The notes below the pieces were generated by a model that was given only the letters and a program-made list of their open reading frames with translations, did not search any database and had not been told where the DNA came from. From assembly GCA_038231495.1 (NCBI GenBank), contig JBBRLG010000267.1, positions 1 through 9,826 on the forward strand: a DNA stretch of 9,826 nt, in the 5' to 3' direction. This DNA is from JBBRLG01 sp038231495. GTDB taxonomy: Bacteria > Planctomycetota > Planctomycetia > Gemmatales > Gemmataceae. Shown piece after piece: positions 1 to 5,643 of this stretch. Position numbers and translations under genes: made by a program. Position 1 is the stretch's first letter. Every line of letters starts with the position of its first letter.

Positions 1-1
1 A

Positions 2-103
2 CTCCCCCCTTACGAAGGGGGGGCGGGGGGGTGGAAATAGCGCGATGACCGCGTACTGCAATCGTTCTTAACCCCCCCTACCCCCCCTTCGTAAGGGGGG
101 GAG
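2..103. repeat. C/G-tract inverted repeat pair
   Basis: Two arms, about 2-32 and 71-103, are near-perfect reverse complements separated by about 38 bases. Each arm has a C-tract, the core TTACGAA (or its complement TTCGTAA), a G-tract, and then a second run of seven G or C. The arms differ by one C in the first tract and by one base versus two between the tracts. Each arm's core is itself a hairpin because CCCCCC-TTACGAA-GGGGGG is nearly self-complementary. There is no coding potential. It looks like a dispersed non-autonomous or structural intergenic repeat; whether it is mobile cannot be judged from one copy. Confidence 0.8.
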
Positions 104-424
104 AAGTTGCCGGTGAACGGTTACCTTTTGTTTTGTAGCGCCGGCCCAGAAAAGAAAGCGGCGGCAAAGCGCCGCACTCCAAAAGGGGGCGTTGCGCCGT
201 CCCACAAACTTCGCCTAGCAAATATCTCCCCATCCGGGGTAGGATCAGCATGCGAGGTTCCGTCCCGCATCGCTGCCCGTCCCCACCGTTCCACGTGGAA
301 CATCCACTCCCCGTTGTCCGGCCGTCCGAATCGGCGTTGTCCTCAGCCGTCTACCAATGCTAAGATGCCGCCCGCTCGGAAGGACCCGAACCGCTTCGGC
401 GGCGTACCAAGGATGGATCCGGTC
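104..424. other. parB leader, no gene seen
   Basis: This 321-base stretch separates the C/G repeat from parB. The parB frame happens to stay open back to 107, but the translated segment lacks family features and is best read as non-coding. The one clear element is the parS palindrome at 287-302. I see no convincing promoter: AT-richer bases near 216-224 (TAGCAAATAT) could be a weak -10. No parA coding sequence is present, although parA usually lies directly upstream of parB. Confidence 0.6.
287..302. promoter_or_regulatory. parS centromere site
   Basis: The sequence CGTTCCACGTGGAACA contains a perfect 14-bp palindrome (288-301) and matches the well-conserved bacterial parS consensus TGTTNCACGTGNAACA at 15 of 16 positions, with C for T at the first base. 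It lies 122 bases before the parB start. ParB proteins bind parS and spread from it as CTP-dependent clamps, so this is a probable ParB loading site and may also feed back on parB expression. The match is seen directly; function is inferred from the consensus and its place next to parB. Confidence 0.88.
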
Positions 425-1303
425 ATGGAAAAGAAAGCACGTTTGGGCCGCGGCCTGGACGCCCTCATCGGCCACGGCGACGACAACGGCAACGGCCACT
501 CCCTCACGCAAACCGAGGCCCCCCTCGACGCCATCGAACGCAACCCCTATCAGCCGCGCAAGGAGTTCGACGACACCGAACTGAACGCGCTCAGCGCCAG
601 CATCCGCTCGCACGGCGTCTTGCAACCGTTGGTGGTGCGCATGGTCGGCGAACGCTTCCAGCTGGTGGCCGGCGAACGCCGGCTGCGCGCGGCGAAGGCG
701 GCCGGCCTGTCCTCGGTGCCGGTGCGCATCGTGGACTTCAACGACCAGCAGATACTGGAAGCGGCCCTCGTCGAGAACATCCAGCGCAGCGACCTGAACC
801 CGATCGAAAAGGCCCACGGATTCAAGGACTACCTGGACCGCTTCTCCATGACGCACGACCAGTTGGCCGAGCGCCTGGGCCTGGCGCGGTCGTCGATCAC
901 GAACCTGGTCGCGCTCCTGGAGCTGGCCCAGGAAGTGCAGGACGCCGTGCGCGTCGGCCAGTTGAGTGCCGGCCACGGCAAGGTGCTGAAGGGCGTGCCG
1001 GACCGCGAACGGCAGGCGGCGCTGGCGAAGGAGATCATCGCGCGTGGCCTGTCGGTCCATGCGGCGGAGGCGTACGTCAAGCAAGCGCAGGCTCTGAAAT
1101 TTGAGGACGCCCCACAGCCGTCCGGCCCGGAGCGGACGCCGCCGGAAAAGTCGGCCCACGTCCAGGGCGTCGAAAACGAACTGCGGCAAAGGCTGGGCCT
1201 GCGCGTCGAGATCAAGGTGAAGGGTAAGGACAAGGGCCACGTGTTGCTGGCGTTCGAGTCGAACGACGATTTCGAGCGGGTGCTGGAGGTGCTGAGACGC
1301 TGA
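425..1303 (+). CDS. parB: ParB chromosome-partitioning protein
   Basis: This is a 292-residue ParB/Spo0J-type protein that binds parS and helps segregate the chromosome together with the ATPase ParA. It opens with the typical LGRGLDALIG segment (residues 7-16). The N-terminal CTP-binding domain has the NPYQPR motif (40-45), GERRLRAA (83-90) and ENIQRSDLNPIE (117-128). A helix-turn-helix region, HDQLAERLGLARSSITN (144-160), binds parS. The C-terminal dimerisation part is at 247-292, ending RVLEVLRR. The start at 425 gives the normal family length. ATG 413 adds four residues (MDPV) and is possible, whereas starts further upstream read through parS and leader DNA. A probable parS lies upstream. 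No parA is adjacent, so ParA must be encoded elsewhere or beyond the left edge. Confidence 0.95.
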   Translation: MEKKARLGRGLDALIGHGDDNGNGHSLTQTEAPLDAIERNPYQPRKEFDDTELNALSASIRSHGVLQPLVVRMVGERFQLVAGERRLRAAKAAGLSSVPVRIVDFNDQQILEAALVENIQRSDLNPIEKAHGFKDYLDRFSMTHDQLAERLGLARSSITNLVALLELAQEVQDAVRVGQLSAGHGKVLKGVPDRERQAALAKEIIARGLSVHAAEAYVKQAQALKFEDAPQPSGPERTPPEKSAHVQGVENELRQRLGLRVEIKVKGKDKGHVLLAFESNDDFERVLEVLRR

Positions 1304-1326
1304 GCGCATTCCGTGGCGCTTGGCGA

Positions 1327-1354
1327 TTGATTTCAGGACCGGGTCGCGTAAGAT
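1327..1354 (+). promoter_or_regulatory. sigma70-like promoter of tRNA-Pro
   Basis: A -35-like TTGATT (1327-1332) and a -10-like TAAGAT (1349-1354) are separated by 16 bases. Transcription would start near 1361, a few bases before the mature tRNA 5' end at 1367. The position directly before a tRNA supports the call; it has not been tested. Confidence 0.5.
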
Positions 1355-1366
1355 AAAGGGGTCCGA

Positions 1367-1441
1367 CGGGGCGTGGCGCAGCCTGGCTAGCGTGCCTGCT
1401 TTGGGAGCAGGAAGTCGCGAGTTCAAATCTCGCCGCCCCGA
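1367..1441 (+). tRNA. tRNA-Pro (UGG)
   Basis: A full cloverleaf can be drawn. The acceptor stem is CGGGGCG (1367-1373) with CGCCCCG (1434-1440) and discriminator A1441. The D-arm begins GCGCAGC. The anticodon stem is CCTGC (1395-1399) with GCAGG (1407-1411) around loop TTTGGGA, giving anticodon TGG (1402-1404). The T-arm is GCGAG-TTCAAAT-CTCGC. UGG reads proline CCA and, by wobble, other CCN codons. The 3' CCA is not encoded (CTT follows), so tRNA nucleotidyltransferase must add it. A strong terminator follows eight bases downstream, so the tRNA forms its own short transcription unit. Confidence 0.96.
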
Positions 1442-1448
1442 CTTATGC

Positions 1449-1485
1449 AAGGCTCGCCGACACGATGTGTCGGCGAGCCTTTTTT
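1449..1485 (+). terminator. intrinsic terminator after tRNA-Pro
   Basis: A perfect 15-bp stem (1449-1463 with 1467-1481) closes on the three-base loop GAT and runs into T1480-T1485. The mirror side lacks a comparable T-tract, so it should act mainly on plus-strand transcripts. It ends the tRNA unit and separates it from the small gene at 1513. Confidence 0.92.
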
Positions 1486-1512
1486 CTGACGCTTTCGCTT
1501 TGGAGGGCGGTC

Positions 1513-1737
1513 ATGAATGCAGATACATTACGAAATTTGTTGAGCGTGCGCCCGTTCGAGCCGCTCGAAGTCGAGTTGTCCAGCGGGCAGATCTTCAGCA
1601 TCAAACATCCCGAAACGGTGATGGTGCTCAAGAACACTTTGGTCGTCACCGAGCCCGAGACGGATATGGTGCAATGGACATCCTTGGTGCATGTCGTTGC
1701 CGTACGCAAGCGTCAAACGTCGATGCCGACCAGTTGA
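1513..1737 (+). CDS. small orphan protein, paralogue 1
   Basis: A 74-residue protein of unknown function starts MNADTLRNLL. The start at 1513 is set by a good Shine-Dalgarno, GGAGG (1502-1506), six bases upstream; the longer open frame from 1465 would begin inside the terminator hairpin. It has no signal peptide or membrane segment. The layout is a short N-terminal helix (LRNLL), RPFEPLEVEL, the turn SSGQ, then HPE (32-34) and alternating hydrophobic residues ending HVVAV, which suggests a compact all-beta domain. It aligns without gaps to the protein at 2350-2565 (about 20 of 65 residues identical, including the PF-P, SG and HPE positions). I recall similar unnamed proteins in planctomycetes, but no function. 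The stop lies 17 bases from the convergent Uma2 stop. Confidence 0.75.
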   Translation: MNADTLRNLLSVRPFEPLEVELSSGQIFSIKHPETVMVLKNTLVVTEPETDMVQWTSLVHVVAVRKRQTSMPTS

Positions 1738-1754
1738 CCGGCGTTCAAGCCACT

Positions 1755-2303
1755 TCAAGACGGGAACAGTTCCTGAACCGGGCAAGTGAAACCGGGCAGA
1801 ACGTCCTCGCCGCTGAGTTGGTCGGAATTGACGAGGGTGACCGGCGCGGCCTGCGGTCGATACACGGTAACACTGCGATCTTCGGGCAGTACCAGCCAAA
1901 TGAGCCGAACCTGATGTTTTAGGTAGTGCAGGATTTTTTTGTTAATGCGGGCAAACACATCGCTGGGTGAAACGACCTCGACTACCAAATCGGGCGCGAG
2001 CGTGACGTAGCCTTCCGCCGGCAGTTGCGGCAGGCGTTCGCGCGTCCAAAATGACAGATCGGGCCCGCGCACCGTGTCGGGGTCGCGTTCCGTGATGAAG
2101 CCGCCATTGTTGCTGGCGAGGTGACCGAGGTTCCTTTCTTCGAGGAAGTGGCTTAGTCGGTAACCGATCTCCGCGCAACACACGCCGTTGTAGGTGCTGT
2201 GCGGCGGCGTGGTTTCAATGACTCCGCGCACGAGTTCTTGCCGCGAGCCGTCGGGCGGGTTGGGCATGCGCAGGAACTCTTCTGCCGTGATGAGCCGATT
2301 CAT
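1755..2303 (-). CDS. Uma2-family (DUF820) endonuclease-like protein
   Basis: This 182-residue protein has the pattern of the Uma2 family, predicted PD-(D/E)XK nucleases that occur in many copies in cyanobacteria and planctomycetes and whose biological role is not established. The N-terminus has TAEEFLRMP and an ELVRGVIE hairpin (23-30). The nuclease core includes RGPDLSF (79-85, with D82), APDLVVEVVSPSD (103-115, with D105 and E109), and a lysine-containing helix KKILHYLKH (122-130) followed by IWLVLPEDRSVTVYR. The start at 2303 is supported by AAGGAG (2310-2315) six bases upstream; the longer frame to 2414 runs through the divergent promoter region and neighbouring gene. It is flanked by two small paralogous genes on the opposite strand and shows no sign of truncation. 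Confidence 0.87.
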   Translation of the reverse strand: MNRLITAEEFLRMPNPPDGSRQELVRGVIETTPPHSTYNGVCCAEIGYRLSHFLEERNLGHLASNNGGFITERDPDTVRGPDLSFWTRERLPQLPAEGYVTLAPDLVVEVVSPSDVFARINKKILHYLKHQVRLIWLVLPEDRSVTVYRPQAAPVTLVNSDQLSGEDVLPGFTCPVQELFPS

Positions 2304-2313
2304 GACAGGCTCC

Positions 2314-2343
2314 TTGCCACCGGTCGAATTCCGCGCTATTATG
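2314..2343. promoter_or_regulatory. divergent promoter with overlapping -10 elements
   Basis: On the plus strand TTGCCA (2314-2319) and TATTAT (2337-2342) are exactly 17 bases apart, a good sigma70-type match. The predicted start near 2349-2350 coincides with the ATG of the downstream small gene. On the minus strand the same bases read CATAAT (2343 to 2338), a plausible -10 for the Uma2 gene with a 5' leader of about 28 bases that includes its AAGGAG. The minus-strand -35 is poor. Confidence 0.55.
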
Positions 2344-2349
2344 ATCTCC

Positions 2350-2565
2350 ATGAAACCCGAAGCGCTCCGAGAACTGATCCGGCGACAGCCGTTCCAACCC
2401 TTCTCCGTTTGCATGACGAGTGGCGAAACCTACCGGGTATCACACCCCGAACAAGTCTTCATTACGAAGGGGCTGCTGCTCATCTACTACGAGGGCGAAG
2501 ACCGCATTGCCTACTGCTCCTTCTCACACATCGCAAAGGTCGAGTTGGAGACGACCGCTGCCTGA
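2350..2565 (+). CDS. small orphan protein, paralogue 2
   Basis: A 71-residue protein starting MKPEALRELI, related to the product of 1513-1737. Shared features are LR-L, PF-P, the SG turn, HPE (32-34) and a final HI-KV strand. There is no membrane segment or signal peptide, and the function is unknown. ATG 2341 in the same frame lies inside the -10 hexamer TATTAT and should not be in the transcript. ATG 2350 has no Shine-Dalgarno and sits at the predicted transcription start, so translation may be leaderless. The stop is 14 bases from the convergent YchF stop, with no visible terminator between them. Confidence 0.72.
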   Translation: MKPEALRELIRRQPFQPFSVCMTSGETYRVSHPEQVFITKGLLLIYYEGEDRIAYCSFSHIAKVELETTAA

Positions 2566-2579
2566 ACCGTTTGCCATCC

Positions 2580-3617
2580 TCACGTCGAAGCCAGGATGTG
2601 CATGATGTCGCCGTCTTTCACGACGTACGTCTTGCCCTCCAGGCGGTAGACGCCGTTCGTCTTGGCCTCCTTCATCGAGCCGACGCGCTTGAAGTCGTCG
2701 TAGCCGACCACCTCCGCCCGCACGAAGCCGCGCGCCAGGTCCGTGTGAATCTGCCCCGCGCCCACCGTCGCGTCGCCGCCCTTCGGCATGGCCCACGCCC
2801 GGCACTCGTCCTCGCCCACTGTGAAAAATACGATCTGGCCCATCGACCCGAAGATCGTTCGCAGGATTTCGTCGCGCACGAACCCCTTCACGCCGAGGTC
2901 CGTCATGAACATTTGCCGGTCCTCGTCGCCCAACTCTTGCAAGTCCATTTCGAGCTTGGGCGGCGCTTGCAGCGCGGTTGGGGCCAGGGCCAGCAGGTCG
3001 GCGGGCAGCGGTTGGTTGAGCTTGTCGTCGCCGACGTTCAGGAACACCAACTCCGGCTTCAGCGTCAACAGCTGGAAACTGCGGATCGCCTTCTCCTCGT
3101 CGTCCTTCAAGCCGAGCGTCGCCGGCGAGACGTTCGCCTCGAACGCGGCGGCGATGCGCTGCAGCAAATCCAACTCCAGCTGGTCGGCGTCGCGCTCCTT
3201 GGCGGGCCGCGGCTTCTTGAGGTTGTTCTTGAGCTTGTCGATCCGGTTGCTCACGATTTCGAGGTCGGCGAACATCAGCTCTTCGCGGAAGCGGCGCAGT
3301 TGGCCGGCGAAGTCCGCCTCGCTGTAGCCGTTGAGCATGACGAGCAGGCCGTACGACTCGCGCAGGATGCCGAGCCGGCGCGGGTTGTCGCGGCGCTCGT
3401 CCGCGATCAGGCCGGGCGTGTCGAGGAAGTCGAGCGCCGTCGGCGTCGTCTTCTTCGGACTGAACTTCGCCGACAGCCAGTCGAGGCGCGCGTCCGGCAT
3501 CTTGGCGTTGCCGGTCTGGCCCGATTGGATTTTGGACGGATCGGGCTTGGCACCCGTCAGCCACTGGAACACCGTACTCTTGCCCGACCCCGCGAACCCG
3601 ACGATGCCGACTTTCAT
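2580..3617 (-). CDS. YchF-like P-loop NTPase, divergent
   Basis: A 345-residue protein of the YchF branch of the Obg family, a translation-linked NTPase that associates with ribosomes. The N-terminal G domain has the P-loop GFAGSGKST (7-15), MPDARLDWLS (40-49) and the switch II motif DTPGL (66-70). A helical insert spans about 110-180, and the C-terminal TGS-like domain (about 257-343) carries the family signature FFTVGEDECRAW, GKIH-like GQIHTDLARGF, EGKTYVVKDGDIMH. Length is close to the usual 363. Oddities are AGSGKST for the usual PNVGKST, DTPG for the usual D-I/V-A-G, and NVGD (194-197) where canonical YchF has NxxE, the determinant linked to ATP preference. Start 3617 gives MKVGIVGF; the open frame to 3686 is a non-family extension containing part of a dispersed palindrome. 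It is probably a lineage-specific YchF paralogue. Confidence 0.9.
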   Translation of the reverse strand: MKVGIVGFAGSGKSTVFQWLTGAKPDPSKIQSGQTGNAKMPDARLDWLSAKFSPKKTTPTALDFLDTPGLIADERRDNPRRLGILRESYGLLVMLNGYSEADFAGQLRRFREELMFADLEIVSNRIDKLKNNLKKPRPAKERDADQLELDLLQRIAAAFEANVSPATLGLKDDEEKAIRSFQLLTLKPELVFLNVGDDKLNQPLPADLLALAPTALQAPPKLEMDLQELGDEDRQMFMTDLGVKGFVRDEILRTIFGSMGQIVFFTVGEDECRAWAMPKGGDATVGAGQIHTDLARGFVRAEVVGYDDFKRVGSMKEAKTNGVYRLEGKTYVVKDGDIMHILAST

Positions 3618-3634
3618 GAAACCGAACCCCTGGC

Positions 3635-3651
3635 GCTTAGCCGCAAGCGGC
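3635..3651. repeat. palindrome-family arm, 3' of YchF start
   Basis: GCTTAGCCGCAAGCGGC lies in the leader between the divergent YchF and acetyltransferase genes. It matches the arm GCAAAGCCGCAAGCGGC seen at 6407 and 6429 except for three bases near its left end. This is the only copy at a 5' rather than a 3' gene end. Confidence 0.6.
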
Positions 3652-3733
3652 GAAGAGAATGCGTCTTCCACACCGTCAGTGTACAATGATCCCGATTCCC
3701 CGGCGACCGACCGACCCGTTCCCTGGTGCCGTC

Positions 3734-4489
3734 ATGTGCGACGAGTGGATGCCGTTCGTCAAAGTGCCGATGTCGTTCGAGCACTTCCACCAGCTGCCGC
3801 GCCACGCCGCCTACAAGTACGAATACCTCAACGGCGAAACCTGGCTCACGCCCCGGCCGCGCTACTACCACGCACTCCTCGACCTGCGACCGCTCGCCGT
3901 GTCGCCGTTGCCGCACGCCGACCCGCGCACCGTCCTGCGCCCGCTGCGGCCGGCCGACTGGGAGGAGACTTTGCCGCCGGTCTTTTGCGCGGCGTTCCGC
4001 AACCAGCAGCCGTTCAGCGGCGTGATGAAAGAGCAGGGACGTGAGGCGGCCCTGAAGTCGCTCACCCTGACGCGCGACGGCCACGACGGTCCCTGGATCG
4101 ACGCCGCGAGCTTCGTTGCGGTCGGTGCCGAGGAAGAGCACGTCGTCGGTGCCATCCTCGTGACGTTGTTGCCGGACACCGATTTGAGCGAGTGGGGCGC
4201 GTATCACTGGCCGGAACCGGTGCCGACGGATTGGTTGGAACGCCGGCTCGGTCGGCCGCACGTGACGTGGGTGTTCGTGTCGCCGTTCTTCACGGGCGAG
4301 GGCGTCGACACCGCCCTCTTGAACGCGGCGGCCCGCCAACTTTTGGCGCTGGGGTACACGGAGTTGGCCAGCACGTTTTTGGCGGGCAACGATTCGAGCA
4401 TGTTGTGGCACTGGCGGCAGGGATTTCGCTTGCTGGCGTATCCGGGGTCGCAACGCCGGCAGCGCGCGCAACGGGAACAGGAACGGTAA
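3734..4489 (+). CDS. GNAT-family N-acetyltransferase with N-terminal extension
   Basis: A probable acetyl-CoA-dependent acetyltransferase, 251 residues from ATG 3734. The GNAT domain spans about 66-236. It starts TVLRPLRPADWEETLP and carries the core strand and acetyl-CoA loop VTWVFVSPFFTGEGVDTAL (177-195), then a helix LLNAAARQLLALGY and the motif B-like LAGNDSSMLWHWRQGFRLL. The substrate is unknown. Residues 14-50 (SFEHFHQLP, YKYEYLNGETWLTPRP, YYHALLDL) resemble the N-terminal hairpin of Uma2 proteins rather than a GNAT. An in-frame ATG at 3686 would add 16 residues, but it overlaps a -10-like TACAAT (3682-3687); neither start has a clear Shine-Dalgarno, so the start is uncertain. The stop runs directly into a palindrome-family hairpin. 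Confidence 0.82.
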   Translation: MCDEWMPFVKVPMSFEHFHQLPRHAAYKYEYLNGETWLTPRPRYYHALLDLRPLAVSPLPHADPRTVLRPLRPADWEETLPPVFCAAFRNQQPFSGVMKEQGREAALKSLTLTRDGHDGPWIDAASFVAVGAEEEHVVGAILVTLLPDTDLSEWGAYHWPEPVPTDWLERRLGRPHVTWVFVSPFFTGEGVDTALLNAAARQLLALGYTELASTFLAGNDSSMLWHWRQGFRLLAYPGSQRRQRAQREQER

Positions 4490-4490
4490 G

Positions 4491-4532
4491 CCGTTTGCGG
4501 CTTTGCGTTCTGAACCGCAAAGCCGCAAGCGG
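4491..4532. terminator. palindrome-family hairpin between convergent genes
   Basis: Arms 4491-4507 (CCGTTTGCGGCTTTGCG) and 4516-4532 (CGCAAAGCCGCAAGCGG) pair along 17 bp with a single G-T wobble and an 8-base loop. It begins one base after the acetyltransferase stop and ends 15 bases before the convergent SMI1-like stop, so a bidirectional terminator or mRNA-end structure is plausible. No T-tract follows, so terminator function is inferred from position and stem only. It is the same repeat family as 6390-6445. Confidence 0.6.
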
Positions 4533-4547
4533 CAAACCGTGCGGCTC

Positions 4548-5066
4548 TCACGCCTTCTTGTTGAAGTCCCCGCGCTCGGGGTCTTCGGCGTACTCGCCTT
4601 TTTCCAGCGCGGTCACAAACTGCTCGACCCACGCCGTCAGCGACGCGGCCACGACCGGGTGTTGTTCCTTGCCGCGCCAGTACTCCCGCACCGGGCAACC
4701 GGGCGAGCGGGCTTCCACGCAAACGTAGTCGTCGTTGTCGTCGTCCAAAAACGGTATCCAGGCGCGGTCCCAGGCCGACGACTTCTCCGCGTCCAGCTCC
4801 TTCTTCACCTGGACGATTTGCTGCGTACTCATCAAATGGAAGCTCTGCACGAACGCACCGGCCACGTCCTCGCTCTGGCCGTTGTGCCAGGAAAGCCACA
4901 CGCGCAATTCGTCCGGCACGGGGGTGCCAAGGTCGCTCTGTAGCAGTGCCAGCTGGTCCGGCGGCGCGCCCGGCAACAACCCCTTGGCAAAGCGCTTGCG
5001 GTGCTTCGCCAAGTAAACGTCCAGCCGCGCGAGCAGCGCGGGCAAACCTTGCTCCGTCTTTTTCAT
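4548..5066 (-). CDS. SMI1/KNR4 (SUKH) family protein
   Basis: A 172-residue soluble protein with SMI1/KNR4-type features: LPGAPPDQLALLQSDLG (31-47), PDELRVWLSWHNGQ (51-64), then WIPFLDDDNDDYVCVE (103-118), the PVREYWRG strand (125-132) and a C-terminal helix ending EDPERGDF. The superfamily includes immunity proteins of contact-dependent toxin systems and, in fungi, cell-wall regulators. Here no toxin gene is adjacent, so an immunity role is not supported. Start 5066 (MKKTEQGL) has AAGGAG six bases upstream; the open frame continuing to 5354 is a shadow of the neighbouring gene. It lies 22 bases downstream of the His-rich orphan on the same strand, so the two are probably cotranscribed. Confidence 0.8.
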   Translation of the reverse strand: MKKTEQGLPALLARLDVYLAKHRKRFAKGLLPGAPPDQLALLQSDLGTPVPDELRVWLSWHNGQSEDVAGAFVQSFHLMSTQQIVQVKKELDAEKSSAWDRAWIPFLDDDNDDYVCVEARSPGCPVREYWRGKEQHPVVAASLTAWVEQFVTALEKGEYAEDPERGDFNKKA

Positions 5067-5088
5067 GGCGTGCTCCTTCGCCGCAGGC

Positions 5089-5499
5089 TCAACCACCGCC
5101 GGGATGTTGCTGCGGCGCGTGGCCGTGCGTTTGCTGTCCCTGCGGCGCGTGGCCGTGCGCCGCATGTCCGTGTGCCTCGTGTCCATGGGCCGCGGGGGCC
5201 GGGGCGTGCGCTGCCGGTGCCGGGGTTTCGGTAGGGGCTGGCTCCTCCGTCTTGGCCGGGGCCGCGGGTTCCTTGACGCCGGCCCGCAACGCCTTGACGG
5301 TCGCGGCCATCTCTTCTTCGCTGGGCGGGTGTTCGCGGCCCTGGGTGAGGGCACACAGGCACGCCGCCCACGTCATGGAGTACGGCGTCTTGCGGGTGCC
5401 GACCACGCGCACCTGCAACCCTTCCTCACTCAACGTCACGGCCAGGCGTTCGCCCCCGACCTCGATCTCGCGCGTCAGCGCTCGGGTAAATTTCTGCAC
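5089..5499 (-). CDS. orphan protein with His-rich C-terminal tail
   Basis: A 136-residue protein of unknown function. Residues 1-75 are a compact domain (FTRALTREIEVGGERLAVTL, then SMTWAACLCALT). Residues 76-96 are a Pro/Glu/Ala linker. The last 39 residues hold ten histidines in AHGHxAHGHAAHGH-type steps, which could bind divalent metal. No signal peptide or membrane segment is visible. The start is GTG. GGGAGG (5514 to 5509) abuts the GTG at 5508 with no spacing but sits nine bases from the GTG at 5499, which favours 5499. It is the first gene of a likely two-gene unit with the SMI1-like gene. A CIRCE-like half site lies just upstream. Confidence 0.72.
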   Translation of the reverse strand: MQKFTRALTREIEVGGERLAVTLSEEGLQVRVVGTRKTPYSMTWAACLCALTQGREHPPSEEEMAATVKALRAGVKEPAAPAKTEEPAPTETPAPAAHAPAPAAHGHEAHGHAAHGHAPQGQQTHGHAPQQHPGGG

Positions 5500-5572
5500 G
5501 GCGGTCACCCTCCCGATGAAAGAGTGCTAATCTCTGTAACCCTTTCTGCATCCTAGCGTTTCAGACGCCGCG

Positions 5573-5601
5573 TGGACAGGCGCGGCGCACCGACGTACAA
5601 C
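5573..5601 (+). promoter_or_regulatory. sigma70-like promoter of LolA-like gene
   Basis: TGGACA (5573-5578) and TACAAC (5596-5601) are separated by 17 bases, matching the consensus at 5 of 6 and 4 of 6 positions. Transcription would start near 5608, giving a 36-base leader that contains AGGAG at 5633-5637. Confidence 0.55.
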
Positions 5602-5643
5602 GACAAGCAATGGAATCCGACGAGCGCCTGTTAGGAGTTTGAC

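Noticed and set aside
107..424. Open extension of the parB frame upstream of 425
   Set aside because: It reads through the parS palindrome and part of the repeat flank and lacks family sequence; ParB proteins start near the LGRGLDALIG segment.
245..1450. Long open frame on the minus strand across parB and the tRNA
   Set aside because: It is a GC-rich shadow of parB, is rich in Arg/Ala/Gln/Val, and overlaps the tRNA and parS.
1320..1922. Plus-strand open frame of 200 codons
   Set aside because: It runs through the tRNA and terminator and overlaps the real small gene and the Uma2 gene in other frames.
2199..3689. 496-codon plus-strand frame
   Set aside because: It is antisense to YchF, with a composition typical of reversed GC-rich coding DNA and no domain.
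4548..5066. Toxin-immunity role for the SMI1-like gene
   Set aside because: No polymorphic toxin, secretion gene or further immunity gene is next to it.
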